A stretch of DNA of 64,000 bases, taken from assembly GCF_001465835.2 (NCBI RefSeq), contig NZ_CP013661.2:1852501-1916500 (forward strand). The letters run 5' to 3'. Below, piece by piece: positions 45,657-53,130 of this stretch. The number at the start of each line of letters is the position of its first letter. Position 1 is the stretch's first letter. Source of the stretch: Planococcus kocurii (GTDB taxonomy: Bacteria; Bacillota; Bacilli; Bacillales_A; Planococcaceae). The notes beneath the pieces were generated by a model. That model was given only the letters and a program-made list of their open reading frames with translations, had not been told where the DNA came from and ran no database searches. The position numbers and the translations under genes were made by a program.

Positions 45657-46517
45657 CTAGTCATATTTTACAGCATTGTCAAAACCTCTTCTAACAGGAG
45701 CTTTATCTCCTTCACTATCAAGCGAAGCCTTGAACTCTCCTTTTTGAATATTAGTCATAAAAGAAGTAATAATCGAGACTCCGTCTCCAGCTGCAAGCAG
45801 ATCCTTTTTACTAAACAACAATTCCCCTGTATAACCGTAATTGTAATTGCCAATATAAGCGGAATCAATGACTTTAGTTCCATCAAAAAAAGTCCCTAAA
45901 AATTTCTTATACCATGGCGCATAGCCGGAAACAGTTTTATAATCCCAAGAACCTTTTGGTTTTACTTTTCCTACAAAATATCCTATTGTTGCTGTGTATG
46001 GATTTCCTCCACCCCACTTAACAAGGGATTTTTGGGAACTAAGAAACGATTCAAGGTTATTTCTATTAGCAATAACTAGGTTTTTTATATTCCTTGAAGG
46101 TGGTGCACTTGGATCTGCAAATATGGTAACAGGTTGATTATCAATGATGATTCTTTCGGAAGGATTACTTAAAGATTTCTCATATACTATTTGAGATATT
46201 TCTTCTGGGCTGTAAATCACTGGTTGGAAATTTTCATCAAATGTTAATAGATCATCTTCAACAAGTGTGTTCATTTTTTTCAAATCAGCAGTATAATCAT
46301 TAAATAGACTCATACTTACTTTTAGATATTCTGCATTGGCCTTTTCGTTTATCTCAAGCTGACCCTTTTCATTTAACCTTACTAAATTTTGTTCAATAAT
46401 CAAATCATGCAATTCTTGAATATTATTAGTTTTTTCAGATGCATCTACAGAGTGAGAAATAGAAAAGCTTAATAGAAACGCAATAAATAAAGTTGGTATC
46501 AGATGATATTTCTTCAT
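45657..46517 (-). CDS. Secreted protein of unknown function
   Basis: 286 residues with a typical signal peptide (MKKYHLIPTLFIAFLLSFS, cleavage near VDASEK). The mature part has a charged helical region (about 30-110) and then an aromatic/Gly-rich beta-like region (VKWGGGNPYTATIGYFVGKV, YIGNYNYGYTGELLFSKKDLLAAGDGVS). No recognised domain. ATG at 46517 follows TTGGAGG. It lies downstream, on the same strand, of the SHP pheromone gene at 47061-47117, so it is a candidate target of the Rgg circuit, though a decayed gene lies between. Confidence 0.75.
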   Translation of the reverse strand: MKKYHLIPTLFIAFLLSFSISHSVDASEKTNNIQELHDLIIEQNLVRLNEKGQLEINEKANAEYLKVSMSLFNDYTADLKKMNTLVEDDLLTFDENFQPVIYSPEEISQIVYEKSLSNPSERIIIDNQPVTIFADPSAPPSRNIKNLVIANRNNLESFLSSQKSLVKWGGGNPYTATIGYFVGKVKPKGSWDYKTVSGYAPWYKKFLGTFFDGTKVIDSAYIGNYNYGYTGELLFSKKDLLAAGDGVSIITSFMTNIQKGEFKASLDSEGDKAPVRRGFDNAVKYD

Positions 46518-46538
46518 AAGTTCCTCCAAAGTAATGTT

Positions 46539-46937
46539 TTATTTTTCCTTCCGAAAATCATAACTATCTTCACGAATATTCAGTTCCATGTTATTAATTG
46601 ATATTGTTTCTTCATTAATCCATTCAACGTTTAATGGTCCATCTACGAAGTTGTAATATATAGTTCTTAATCTTCGCTATCTTTATCAAATATTGAAACT
46701 CTAACATTTTTGTAATCGATAAATCCGGAATAGTAATATATTCTTGCTTCATACTCTTCATCGAGTGATGATATTTCCTGAATAAGATAGCCCTCAGGTA
46801 AAAATCTCAAATTAAACTGCCAGTTAAGCAGGTATATAGAAACTAAAAGTATACCTATAAGAATTGCGCCTATTTTTTTGTTGGAAAATTCATCCTTTTT
46901 AAAAAAGGTTTTTAACGATTCGAATTAAAAGAATCAT
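46539..46937 (-). pseudogene. DUF5412-like gene with two frameshifts
   Basis: Reading from ATG 46937 gives MILLIRIVKNLF, then a stop. With one T removed from the T6 run (46901-46906) the frame continues KKDEFSNKKIGAILIGILLVSIYLL... to DKDSED and a stop. A second shift near 46675 restores IYYNFVDGPLNVEWINEETISI...DSYDFRKEK. The joined product resembles DUF5412 proteins and the gene at 44697. Confidence 0.7.
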
Positions 46938-47060
46938 AAAAAGTATTACAGATACTAATAAAATAAATAGAAATAATATTGTTTATAAATTAAACAGTTC
47001 ATTACTCACATTCACACCTTCGAATTTGCAAGCAATTATACCATTTAATTAAGGTGAAGT

Positions 47061-47117
47061 TTAACCTCCTACTATAATCCAAATATCTATAAGTATTTGA
47101 AAAATTTCCATTTTCAT
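47061..47117 (-). CDS. shp: SHP-type short hydrophobic peptide pheromone
   Basis: A minus-strand ORF of 18 codons ends in DIWIIVGG, matching at seven of eight positions the DILIIVGG pheromone of streptococcal SHP2 (SHP3 is DIIIIVGG). Full product MKMEIFQILIDIWIIVGG. GGGGGG abuts the first ATG; the second ATG (47111) is 6 bases away, so the 16-residue form may be the real one. The gene is divergent from an rgg gene whose start is 83 bp away, exactly the layout of streptococcal shp/rgg pairs. In that system the peptide is exported, trimmed to the C-terminal octapeptide, re-imported by Opp and bound by Rgg. Function here is inferred from motif and position. Confidence 0.82.
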   Translation of the reverse strand: MKMEIFQILIDIWIIVGG

Positions 47118-47163
47118 CCCCCCTTTTTTCTATATCGTAAAGGATAATTTACTATCGATAACG

Positions 47164-47185
47164 AAATATTCTAGATAGAATATTT
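47164..47185 (+). promoter_or_regulatory. Inverted repeat between shp and rgg, candidate Rgg operator
   Basis: AAATATTCT, AGAT, AGAATATTT: perfect 9 bp arms. It sits 14 bp before the rgg start and 46 bp upstream of the shp start, suitable for control of both. Confidence 0.6.
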
Positions 47186-47199
47186 TAGAGGAGATTGCC

Positions 47200-48066
47200 A
47201 TGTATTTAGGAGAGGTTTTAAAACGTATTCGAAGAAATAGAGGCTTTACCCAAATAAGTGTCTCTAAAAATATTATTTCTCAAGGTAGCTATTCTAAATT
47301 TGAAGCAGGATTAAATAATTTAGAGACAGATGTCTACATTAAGATTCTAAATAACTTGAACATTGATTTTGAAGAGGTAATTTTTATTCGAAATAGTTAT
47401 AATTATGAAGCGAAGCAACTGATTATCAAACAGTTCTTCACCTTAAATTATAATAATATTGAAAAATTAGAAGAAATGAGTATAGCAATAGCAAAATTTT
47501 TAAAAAAGAAACAAGATTTAGATATTGAAGAAATTCAGATTGTCTGCAATGCATTTTTGCAGCTACATTTAACGAGAGACATCGAACTTACAAAAAGGAT
47601 AATCCAGCCAATTTGGAACCGTATATCAAAATATGAACAATGGTATTTGAATGATATTCGTATGATTAATACTATATTATTTTTATTTCCAGTTAATGTA
47701 GCTACTGAATTTACTCAAAGTGTATTAACCAGGCTTAATAAGTATAAAGATTTTCGAGAAGCAGAACTTCTTAAAACTTCATTTGCAATAAATTTATCAC
47801 TACTATTAATAAAGGAAGGAAATTATGTAAAAGCTCTTGAAATTATTGAGGGTTCACTTGAAAAATACAAAAAAAAAATGAACTACACTATATTAGCCTT
47901 ATACTTTTCAAGAAAAGCAATATGTAGCTTTCACCTTGGAAAAGAAGATTCAATCATTTTTTTAGAAAAAGCAAAAAATTTAACGCTGCTTTATGAAGAT
48001 GCAGAATATTGGGAGCGTATACGGAAAGAATATAACTATTATACTTCAGTAGTAAAATTTGAATGA
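47200..48066 (+). CDS. rgg: Rgg/GadR/MutR-family peptide-responsive regulator
   Basis: 288-residue RRNPP regulator. The N-terminal XRE-type helix-turn-helix (LKRIRRNRGFTQISVSKNIISQGSYSKFEAGLNNLE, about 5-50) and an all-helical repeat domain (about 65-285; repeated LL/EG/AL helices, e.g. LSLLLIKEGNYVKALEIIEGSLEKYKKK) match Rgg proteins in order and length. ATG after GAGGAG. The divergent SHP gene supplies a plausible ligand. It closes the module bounded by dif-like sites B and C. Lower-GC codon use than the core genes suggests transfer. Confidence 0.87.
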   Translation: MYLGEVLKRIRRNRGFTQISVSKNIISQGSYSKFEAGLNNLETDVYIKILNNLNIDFEEVIFIRNSYNYEAKQLIIKQFFTLNYNNIEKLEEMSIAIAKFLKKKQDLDIEEIQIVCNAFLQLHLTRDIELTKRIIQPIWNRISKYEQWYLNDIRMINTILFLFPVNVATEFTQSVLTRLNKYKDFREAELLKTSFAINLSLLLIKEGNYVKALEIIEGSLEKYKKKMNYTILALYFSRKAICSFHLGKEDSIIFLEKAKNLTLLYEDAEYWERIRKEYNYYTSVVKFE

Positions 48067-48150
48067 CAGTGTTTTGTTATAGAAAGGTGCAATTGAGAGC
48101 CTAAAATATCTTGTATAAATGAACTAGAAGAGAATCCTAATTAGGTATGC

Positions 48151-48258
48151 AGTTTACATATCGTGGCTTATCGGAAGTCTATAAAAGCAAACTGGAGAAG
48201 ATGCTGGTCCTAAGCATCTTCTTTTTTCGTTCATTTAGGTGTACTTTTACGAACGGTT
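48151..48258 (+). other. dif-like site C with terminator and tail
   Basis: Core 48151-48178: AGTTTACATAT, centre CGTGGC, TTATCGGAAGT. The following hairpin GAAGATGCTGG/TAAGCATCTTC with T6 terminates rgg. Tail GTACTTTTACGAACGGTT. Nearly identical to units B and D. Confidence 0.88.
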
Positions 48259-48377
48259 TGATATTTAGATAAATGCTCTTCGAATCTCTACTTCTTATAT
48301 TGAGAAGTCTTTTGCTATTGGATATATATGTTAAAGTAAAAAGAAAATAGTTTATAGCTGAAGAGGAGTTGAGAAAT

Positions 48378-48809
48378 ATGGAGAAGTTTTATGTGGCATC
48401 AAGTTTTAGAAATATTGAAGCAGTTAATTACGTTACTAATCAATTAATAGATAAAGGATATCTTCACACTTACGATTGGACTAGAAACGAAAAAGCAAAA
48501 GAAGAACAGACAATCACATTGGAGGATCTAATAGAGATAGGGCAAAGTGAAAAAGAAGCTGTAATGGAATCGGATTTTGTTGTTGTTTTACTGCCAGGGG
48601 GAAAAGGTACTCATGTTGAGTTAGGAATTGCATTGGGACAGAAAAAGAAGGTTTTTCTATACTCACAAGATGGTGCAATTAAAAATGTTGAAACGACAAG
48701 CACATTTTATCATTTACCGGAAGTAGAAAAATGTTATGGGACCCTTGAGGAACTAGTGAATAAAATTGCTGCTTCAGACAATGTTATAAGCAGAATTGGA
48801 GATATCTAG
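48378..48809 (+). CDS. Nucleoside 2-deoxyribosyltransferase-like protein
   Basis: 143 residues. The N-terminal FYVASSFRNIEAVNYV and the SDFVVVLLPGGKGTHVELGIALGQKKKVFLYS block match the nucleoside 2-deoxyribosyltransferase fold, with the catalytic-type Glu in HVELG. Relatives move deoxyribose between bases or hydrolyse nucleotides; which is done here is unknown. ATG at 48378, 9 bases after AGAGGAG. Followed after 18 bp by a P-loop kinase gene; the two form the module between sites C and D. Confidence 0.8.
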   Translation: MEKFYVASSFRNIEAVNYVTNQLIDKGYLHTYDWTRNEKAKEEQTITLEDLIEIGQSEKEAVMESDFVVVLLPGGKGTHVELGIALGQKKKVFLYSQDGAIKNVETTSTFYHLPEVEKCYGTLEELVNKIAASDNVISRIGDI

Positions 48810-48827
48810 GAAGAACTAATATAGAAA

Positions 48828-49454
48828 ATGAAAAGTGGTGATAAAGTGAACTTCAAAAATAAAAAAGGCGACTTTGGTAATTTGGAACAATTGGTAGGGT
48901 CATTTAGCTCGATACCAAAAAAACAGAAGACTTTACTGATTGGAATAGATGGTTGTGGAGGTTCAGGCAAAAGTACGTTAGCAAACCACTTGAAGAAGGA
49001 ATGTTCGGACGTAACAATTGTTCATATGGATGATTTTTATTTGCCGTCGTCACAACTAATAAACAGTCATCCCAAAGAGAAAGCTATTGGCGCTGATTTT
49101 GATTGGGTACGTATGCTGAAAGAAGTTATTGAACCCATTAGTCGAAACAAAGAAGGGTGTTACCAGAGATATGATTGGGAGAAGGACGATTTAACGGAAT
49201 GGCATAAAGTGCCCATTGGAGGAATTGTTGTAATAGAAGGCGTTTATTCCCTTCGTAATGAATTAGTGGATAAATATGATTATACAATATGGGTTGATTG
49301 TCCACGAGATGTGAGGCTTTCACGAGGACTTGAAAGAGACGGAGAGGATGCGCGCGATACGTGGGAAAATAACTGGATGATCTCAGAAGACCTGTATGTA
49401 AAAGAACATAACCCTATTAGTAAAGCAGACCTCGTAGTTAACGGAACGAAATGA
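48828..49454 (+). CDS. Uridine-kinase-like P-loop phosphotransferase
   Basis: 208-residue protein with Walker A GIDGCGGSGKSTLANHL (about residue 44), VTIVHMDDFYLPSS (catalytic-type Asp), a VVIEGVYSLR core strand and a lid-like RDVRLSRGLERDGEDARDTWENNW segment. This is the uridine kinase/phosphoribulokinase pattern, although small relatives act on other sugars or nucleosides. ATG at 48828 has a weak ribosome binding site; GTG at 48846 is an alternative. With the deoxyribosyltransferase-like gene it may salvage or modify nucleosides (inference). Confidence 0.8.
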   Translation: MKSGDKVNFKNKKGDFGNLEQLVGSFSSIPKKQKTLLIGIDGCGGSGKSTLANHLKKECSDVTIVHMDDFYLPSSQLINSHPKEKAIGADFDWVRMLKEVIEPISRNKEGCYQRYDWEKDDLTEWHKVPIGGIVVIEGVYSLRNELVDKYDYTIWVDCPRDVRLSRGLERDGEDARDTWENNWMISEDLYVKEHNPISKADLVVNGTK

Positions 49455-49541
49455 ACTTTTTAATTTGTAATTATGAATAGCTAATTGAAGCATAAACAGC
49501 ATGATTCAGATCGTGGGCTAGCGAGAACTTTATTGATTATT

Positions 49542-49649
49542 GGTTTACATATCGCAGCTTATCGGAAGTCTATAAAAGCAAACTGTAGAAGATGCTGGTC
49601 CTAAGCATCTTCTTTTTTCGTTCATGTAAGTGTACTTTTACGAACGGTT
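49542..49649 (+). other. dif-like site D with terminator and tail
   Basis: Core 49542-49569: GGTTTACATAT, centre CGCAGC, TTATCGGAAGT. Then the same CTATAAAAGCAAACTG spacer, hairpin and CGTTCATGTAAGT / ACTTTTACGAACGG tail. The remainder up to the PadR promoter has no gene. Confidence 0.88.
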
Positions 49650-49912
49650 ATTTTTAAGTTTTTCATTCTATTCGTTGAAGAAAATAAATTGGATTCTATG
49701 AGAAACTCTGTATAAGCGAATGATTGGGATTTCTTTATCATACAGAAATTGTAGAAAGCAGAAGTTTTATGAACACACCAATAACTTATAAAAATTTATT
49801 TGGTGTGCTTAGGCTTCAAGCAGGCGAATTCGCTTTTATTGACATACTTGAAAGCATCTATTAATTTGCAGTTAGTAAATGAGAAGGAAAAACATCAAAT
49901 GCAACTTTAGTC

Positions 49913-49972
49913 TTGACAATAAATTCAGATAATTTTATACTTTAAACAACTACTTGGTAAAACAATGTAGTT
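49913..49972 (+). promoter_or_regulatory. padR promoter with candidate PadR operator
   Basis: TTGACA (49913-49918), exactly 17 bp, TATACT (49936-49941): near-consensus sigma-A. Immediately downstream AACTAC, 13 bp, GTAGTT (49948-49972) is a dyad placed to block transcription, as for autoregulated PadR genes. Confidence 0.75.
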
Positions 49973-50024
49973 AAATTTTTGATTAGCTATCTTGGTATAC
50001 CGAGTACTGAAAGAGGTGAATGCT

Positions 50025-50357
50025 TTGACGCTTAGAAGCCAATTATTGAAAGGGGTACTCGAAGCCTGCGTTATGGCCGTAGTAGAGAAAGATGCGGTTT
50101 ACGGCTATGAACTATCGCAAAAGCTCCAGAATATTGGATTGCCGGACATCAGCGATGGAACCATTTATCCGGTTTTATTGCGGCTGCAGAAGAATGGATT
50201 TATTTACGGAGAAACGAGACCTTCAGCATCCGGGCCAAACCGGAAATATTATTTTTTGACAGACAGTGGAAAAGAGGAATTGAGGAAAATATCCAGTGAA
50301 TGGGAAGAAATTGCCGCACCTGTTAGTAAATTATTAAAAAGGAGCGAGGACTTATGA
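50025..50357 (+). CDS. PadR-family transcriptional regulator
   Basis: 110-residue winged-helix repressor: TLRSQLLKGVLEACVMAVV, YGYELSQKLQNIG and DGTIYPVLLRLQKNGFI are the PadR hallmarks. TTG start after AGAGGTG, giving the family-typical TLRSQLLKG N-terminus; the longer frame from 49992 crosses the ribosome binding site. Its stop overlaps the next gene by 4 bp. The partner membrane protein suggests a small envelope-stress or drug-response unit, as in other PadR pairs (inference). Confidence 0.9.
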   Translation: MTLRSQLLKGVLEACVMAVVEKDAVYGYELSQKLQNIGLPDISDGTIYPVLLRLQKNGFIYGETRPSASGPNRKYYFLTDSGKEELRKISSEWEEIAAPVSKLLKRSEDL

Positions 50358-51025
50358 GGTCAGTGAAAGTATTAATCAAAGACAATAACGAAAAGCGTGA
50401 ATTGCTGAGTGAAGAAAACCTGGCGTTTTATGAAGAATTTCTTTTTTACATCCGCACGGATCTGCGGGTTGATGAGCAGTCAGGGGAAGAAGTATTGATG
50501 GATTTACTGGATCATCTGCTTGAATCGCAGGATGAAGGCAAAACAGGCAAGGATTTGTTTGGCGACAGACCACAGGCATACGCGGATGAACTGATAGACG
50601 CTTTGCCCAAGGAGAAAAAGCGCAATGTGGCTGTCTTCGTCCTGTCCCAAATGTTAGGCATAGCAGGTTTTTTCAGTATTACATTAGGGATTATCTATAT
50701 CGCATTGTCATTTTTCCTTGAAGTGGATACGACGCTCTCTTTAGGTAATATTCTGACAATACTTGTAACCGTTGCGATTCTTTCATTAATAGCAGTATCG
50801 TTTATCTTTAAATTAATCCGTTCTTCTTTGTTCCGTCCGAAGAGGAGTCGAATCATCGAATATTTGAAAGCCGGTTTGTTCGGTGCCACTCTATTTGCAG
50901 TTATACTACTGCTGGTTTGGCTTGTTCCAGAATTTGGTCCGGAAATCAGTTTGCAATGGTGGATGTATGTGTTGTTTGGTTTCGTTTTGCTGGCGGGAGA
51001 TAAAGTGATGGATCGTTTGAAATAA
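50354..51025 (+). CDS. DUF1129-like membrane protein, PadR partner
   Basis: 223 residues. The soluble N-terminal domain (about 1-95; LLSEENLAFYEEFLFYIR, LLDHLLESQDEGKTG, FGDRPQAYADELIDALP) is typical of the DUF1129/DUF1048-like partners of PadR. About four membrane helices follow (about 98-220). The start overlaps the padR stop (ATGA), indicating translational coupling. Function unknown. Confidence 0.8.
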   Translation: MRSVKVLIKDNNEKRELLSEENLAFYEEFLFYIRTDLRVDEQSGEEVLMDLLDHLLESQDEGKTGKDLFGDRPQAYADELIDALPKEKKRNVAVFVLSQMLGIAGFFSITLGIIYIALSFFLEVDTTLSLGNILTILVTVAILSLIAVSFIFKLIRSSLFRPKRSRIIEYLKAGLFGATLFAVILLLVWLVPEFGPEISLQWWMYVLFGFVLLAGDKVMDRLK

Positions 51026-51244
51026 GAATAAATATGTCTGATTTCAATAGAGATGTTACTATTGAGGGCTTTCTTAAAGGAAGTAAGTGAGTTAATTTCA
51101 TTTCATTATTCCGCGTCTGTGTAGCTCTTAGATAAAATAGAGCATCTCTTCTAATCATGTTTAGTGGTAGTCGTCACAAGGAAGATTTTGTGGAATATTA
51201 GTTAATTCCCCGAAAGAAGAATCTTAATCTACAGTAAAGTATTA

Positions 51245-51273
51245 GGTTTACATATCAGCAGTTTATCGGTAGT
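51245..51273 (+). other. dif-like site E
   Basis: GGTTTACATAT, 7 nt centre CAGCAGT, TTATCGGTAGT. One base longer in the centre and one mismatch in the right arm. The usual tail is replaced by the repeat element at 51294. Confidence 0.72.
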
Positions 51274-51293
51274 AGGTTATTCAAAGCAAATAG

Positions 51294-51488
51294 AAAAAGG
51301 GGCTGTCCCAAAAGTGGCTGACTGGCGCCGAACTAACTCGGGCTAAATGCCCGAGTTAGTTCGGCACTGCGCTATCCCGCAGGAGTCGCCGCTTCCATTC
51401 CAGTCAGCTCGTTTAAAAACCGGCAAAGAAAAGGGTTCCTTTTCTTTGCCGGTTTTATATTTTGTAGTTATGGGACAGCCCCTTTTTT
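51294..51488. repeat. Composite repeat element with terminal inverted repeats (copy 2)
   Basis: 195 bp. Ends AAAAAGGGGCTGTCCCA and TGGGACAGCCCCTTTTT are perfect inverse repeats. Inside are a 17 bp perfect stem (51327-51343 / 51349-51365), a GC-rich core (CCCGCAGGAGTCGCCGC) and a 19 bp perfect stem (51416-51434 / 51438-51456). Same termini as the element at 15391, different interior. MITE-like or a complex terminator; no ORF. Confidence 0.85.
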
Positions 51489-51531
51489 CCATATAGACAG
51501 AAAGATTACTGTTTCTCACTGCTAGCAGGTA

Positions 51532-52380
51532 TTAGAGGTTTAATTTATTGGCAGAAAGCATCTTGATCATGTCCGGGTCCGCATGAGAGAAGAACTGGCT
51601 TTCGCCCAGATTTAAAGTGGCGATGGCTGCTTTGTCTTCGTCCGATAAACTGAAATCAAAGACATTGATATTTTCTGCCATGCGTTCCGGTTTCGTCGAT
51701 TTGGCCAGAACCACAACGTCCTGTTCCACGAGCCAGCGAACAATCACTTGGGCGACGGATTTTTTGTATTTCGTCCCGATTTCATTGAGAACGTCATTTT
51801 GGAAAATGTTGTTTTTTCCTTCTGCAAAGGGCGCCCAGGCTTCCGGAACGATTCCTTCGGCTTTTAACGCTTCAATCGCTTCCGTTTGCTGGTTAAAGGG
51901 ATTGATTTCGATTTGGTTGATAGCAGGTGTGATTTCGTTAAAGACCGTTAAATCCATGGCACGGTCCACGGCAAAGTTGGAGATGCCGATTGCTCGGATT
52001 TTTCCTTCTTTTTGGAGTTTTTCCATTGCGCGCCACGCCCCATGCACATCATTGTAAGGCTGATGAATCAGCAGCAGATCCACATAGTCGAGGCCCAGGC
52101 GATCAAGGGAACCTCGGAAAGAGTCCATGACGCCTTCATACGAAACGTTTTGAATCCAGATCTTGGTGGTGATGAACAGCTCGCCGCGTGCCACACCTGA
52201 GTTTTTGATGCCTAAACCAACTTCGGTTTCGTTCATATAGGCTTGCGCTGTATCGATATGGCGATAGCCTGCCTGAATCGCATCGAGTACGGCCTGTTCT
52301 GTTTCTTCCGGTGGAATTTGAAAGACGCCAAAACCGAGAATCGGGATTTCCACACCGTTATTGAGTTGGACTGTTTTCAT
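51532..52380 (-). CDS. Aldo/keto reductase
   Basis: NADPH-dependent carbonyl reductase, 282 residues, (beta/alpha)8 barrel. Catalytic tetrad visible: Asp in YRHIDTA, Tyr in QAYMNE, Lys in ITTKIW, His in LLIHQPY. Family signatures GVFQIPPEE, IGISNF and the C-terminal cofactor loop VLAKSTKPERMAEN. The Bacillales homologues reduce small aldehydes such as methylglyoxal. Controlled by a MerR-type operator/promoter just upstream. Start after AAGGAGG. Confidence 0.93.
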   Translation of the reverse strand: MKTVQLNNGVEIPILGFGVFQIPPEETEQAVLDAIQAGYRHIDTAQAYMNETEVGLGIKNSGVARGELFITTKIWIQNVSYEGVMDSFRGSLDRLGLDYVDLLLIHQPYNDVHGAWRAMEKLQKEGKIRAIGISNFAVDRAMDLTVFNEITPAINQIEINPFNQQTEAIEALKAEGIVPEAWAPFAEGKNNIFQNDVLNEIGTKYKKSVAQVIVRWLVEQDVVVLAKSTKPERMAENINVFDFSLSDEDKAAIATLNLGESQFFSHADPDMIKMLSANKLNL

Positions 52381-52411
52381 CTGTTTGCCTCCTTAGAATT
52401 CATTCCCTCTT

Positions 52412-52442
52412 ACTGTAAACTATGGAGTGGCCTCCATAGCAA
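52412..52442 (-). promoter_or_regulatory. MerR-type promoter/operator of the aldo/keto reductase gene
   Basis: Minus strand TTGCTA, a 19 bp spacer, TACAGT. The spacer holds the dyad CTATGGAG, TGGC, CTCCATAG (52420-52439). A 19 bp spacer with a central dyad is the signature of promoters that MerR proteins activate by DNA distortion. Confidence 0.82.
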
Positions 52443-52451
52443 GACCTTTGC

Positions 52452-52883
52452 TCAATCTGCTAGAGAATGCTTCATTTCCCACAGCTTCTCGACATTCTCG
52501 AGTGTAAGCTCTCCACTTTTAAACTTGTCCAAGTGTTCATCATAGGTATCGACTTTATATTGCAGAATGGCACGGATTTTTTTCATCTCGGCCATTTTTT
52601 TATCCATTTCCTGTAATTGGTTGTTTAAAATTTGTTTTTGCGCCTCGGCTACGTTTTGCGTTCCACTCAGTCCGGCAAGTGCTGTAAATTCAATCAGCGA
52701 CTCAATAGGCAATCCAGCAGAGCGAAGACTTTTCGCAAGAAAAACCCAGTTCAAGTCATGGGTCTGGTAATTGCGATAGCCGTTTTCGTCCCGATTGACG
52801 GGTGGGATCACCCCAATGCGCTCATAGTAGCGAAGTGTATCGACGGACAAGCCGAACATGTCGGCAACTTTTTTACTGTTCAT
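52452..52883 (-). CDS. MerR-family transcriptional regulator
   Basis: 143 residues: N-terminal winged HTH (KKVADMFGLSVDTLRYYERIGVIPPVNRDENGYRNYQ), then a long dimerisation coiled coil (about 80-125) and no obvious ligand domain or metal-binding Cys. Length and sequence fit the AdhR/NmlR-like aldehyde-responsive branch, consistent with its aldo/keto reductase neighbour. Start at 52883 after AAGGAAGG; an upstream in-frame ATG at 52916 precedes this ribosome binding site. Confidence 0.9.
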   Translation of the reverse strand: MNSKKVADMFGLSVDTLRYYERIGVIPPVNRDENGYRNYQTHDLNWVFLAKSLRSAGLPIESLIEFTALAGLSGTQNVAEAQKQILNNQLQEMDKKMAEMKKIRAILQYKVDTYDEHLDKFKSGELTLENVEKLWEMKHSLAD

Positions 52884-53044
52884 GGTATCGCCTTCCTTAA
52901 CTTTTGGTAGTTGCATCTTACACTGTACGATGGAATTCTACTATCGTTCTATTTTCTGCAAGTACAATAAGCATTGCACAAAGAATCCGCAAAATACAGA
53001 GAAGTCGCATCTGGTGGAATACTTAACGTGAGAAAGAAATGTTA

Positions 53045-53130
53045 GGTTAACATATGACACATTATCGGAAGAAGAGGCTCAAACCTGAGTCTCTTTTTGT
53101 TTTGAAATTTGAACTTTTACAAACGCTCTT
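53045..53130 (+). other. dif-like site F with terminator and tail
   Basis: Core 53045-53072: GGTTAACATAT, centre GACACA, TTATCGGAAGA. Hairpin AAGAGGCTCA/TGAGTCTCTT with T5, then GAACTTTTACAAACGC. The 53131-53640 stretch has no gene I can support. Confidence 0.8.

Noticed and set aside
43664-49649. CRISPR-like repeat array
   Set aside because: Repeats are 1-7 kb apart with genes between them, and there are no regular 30-40 bp spacers or cas genes.
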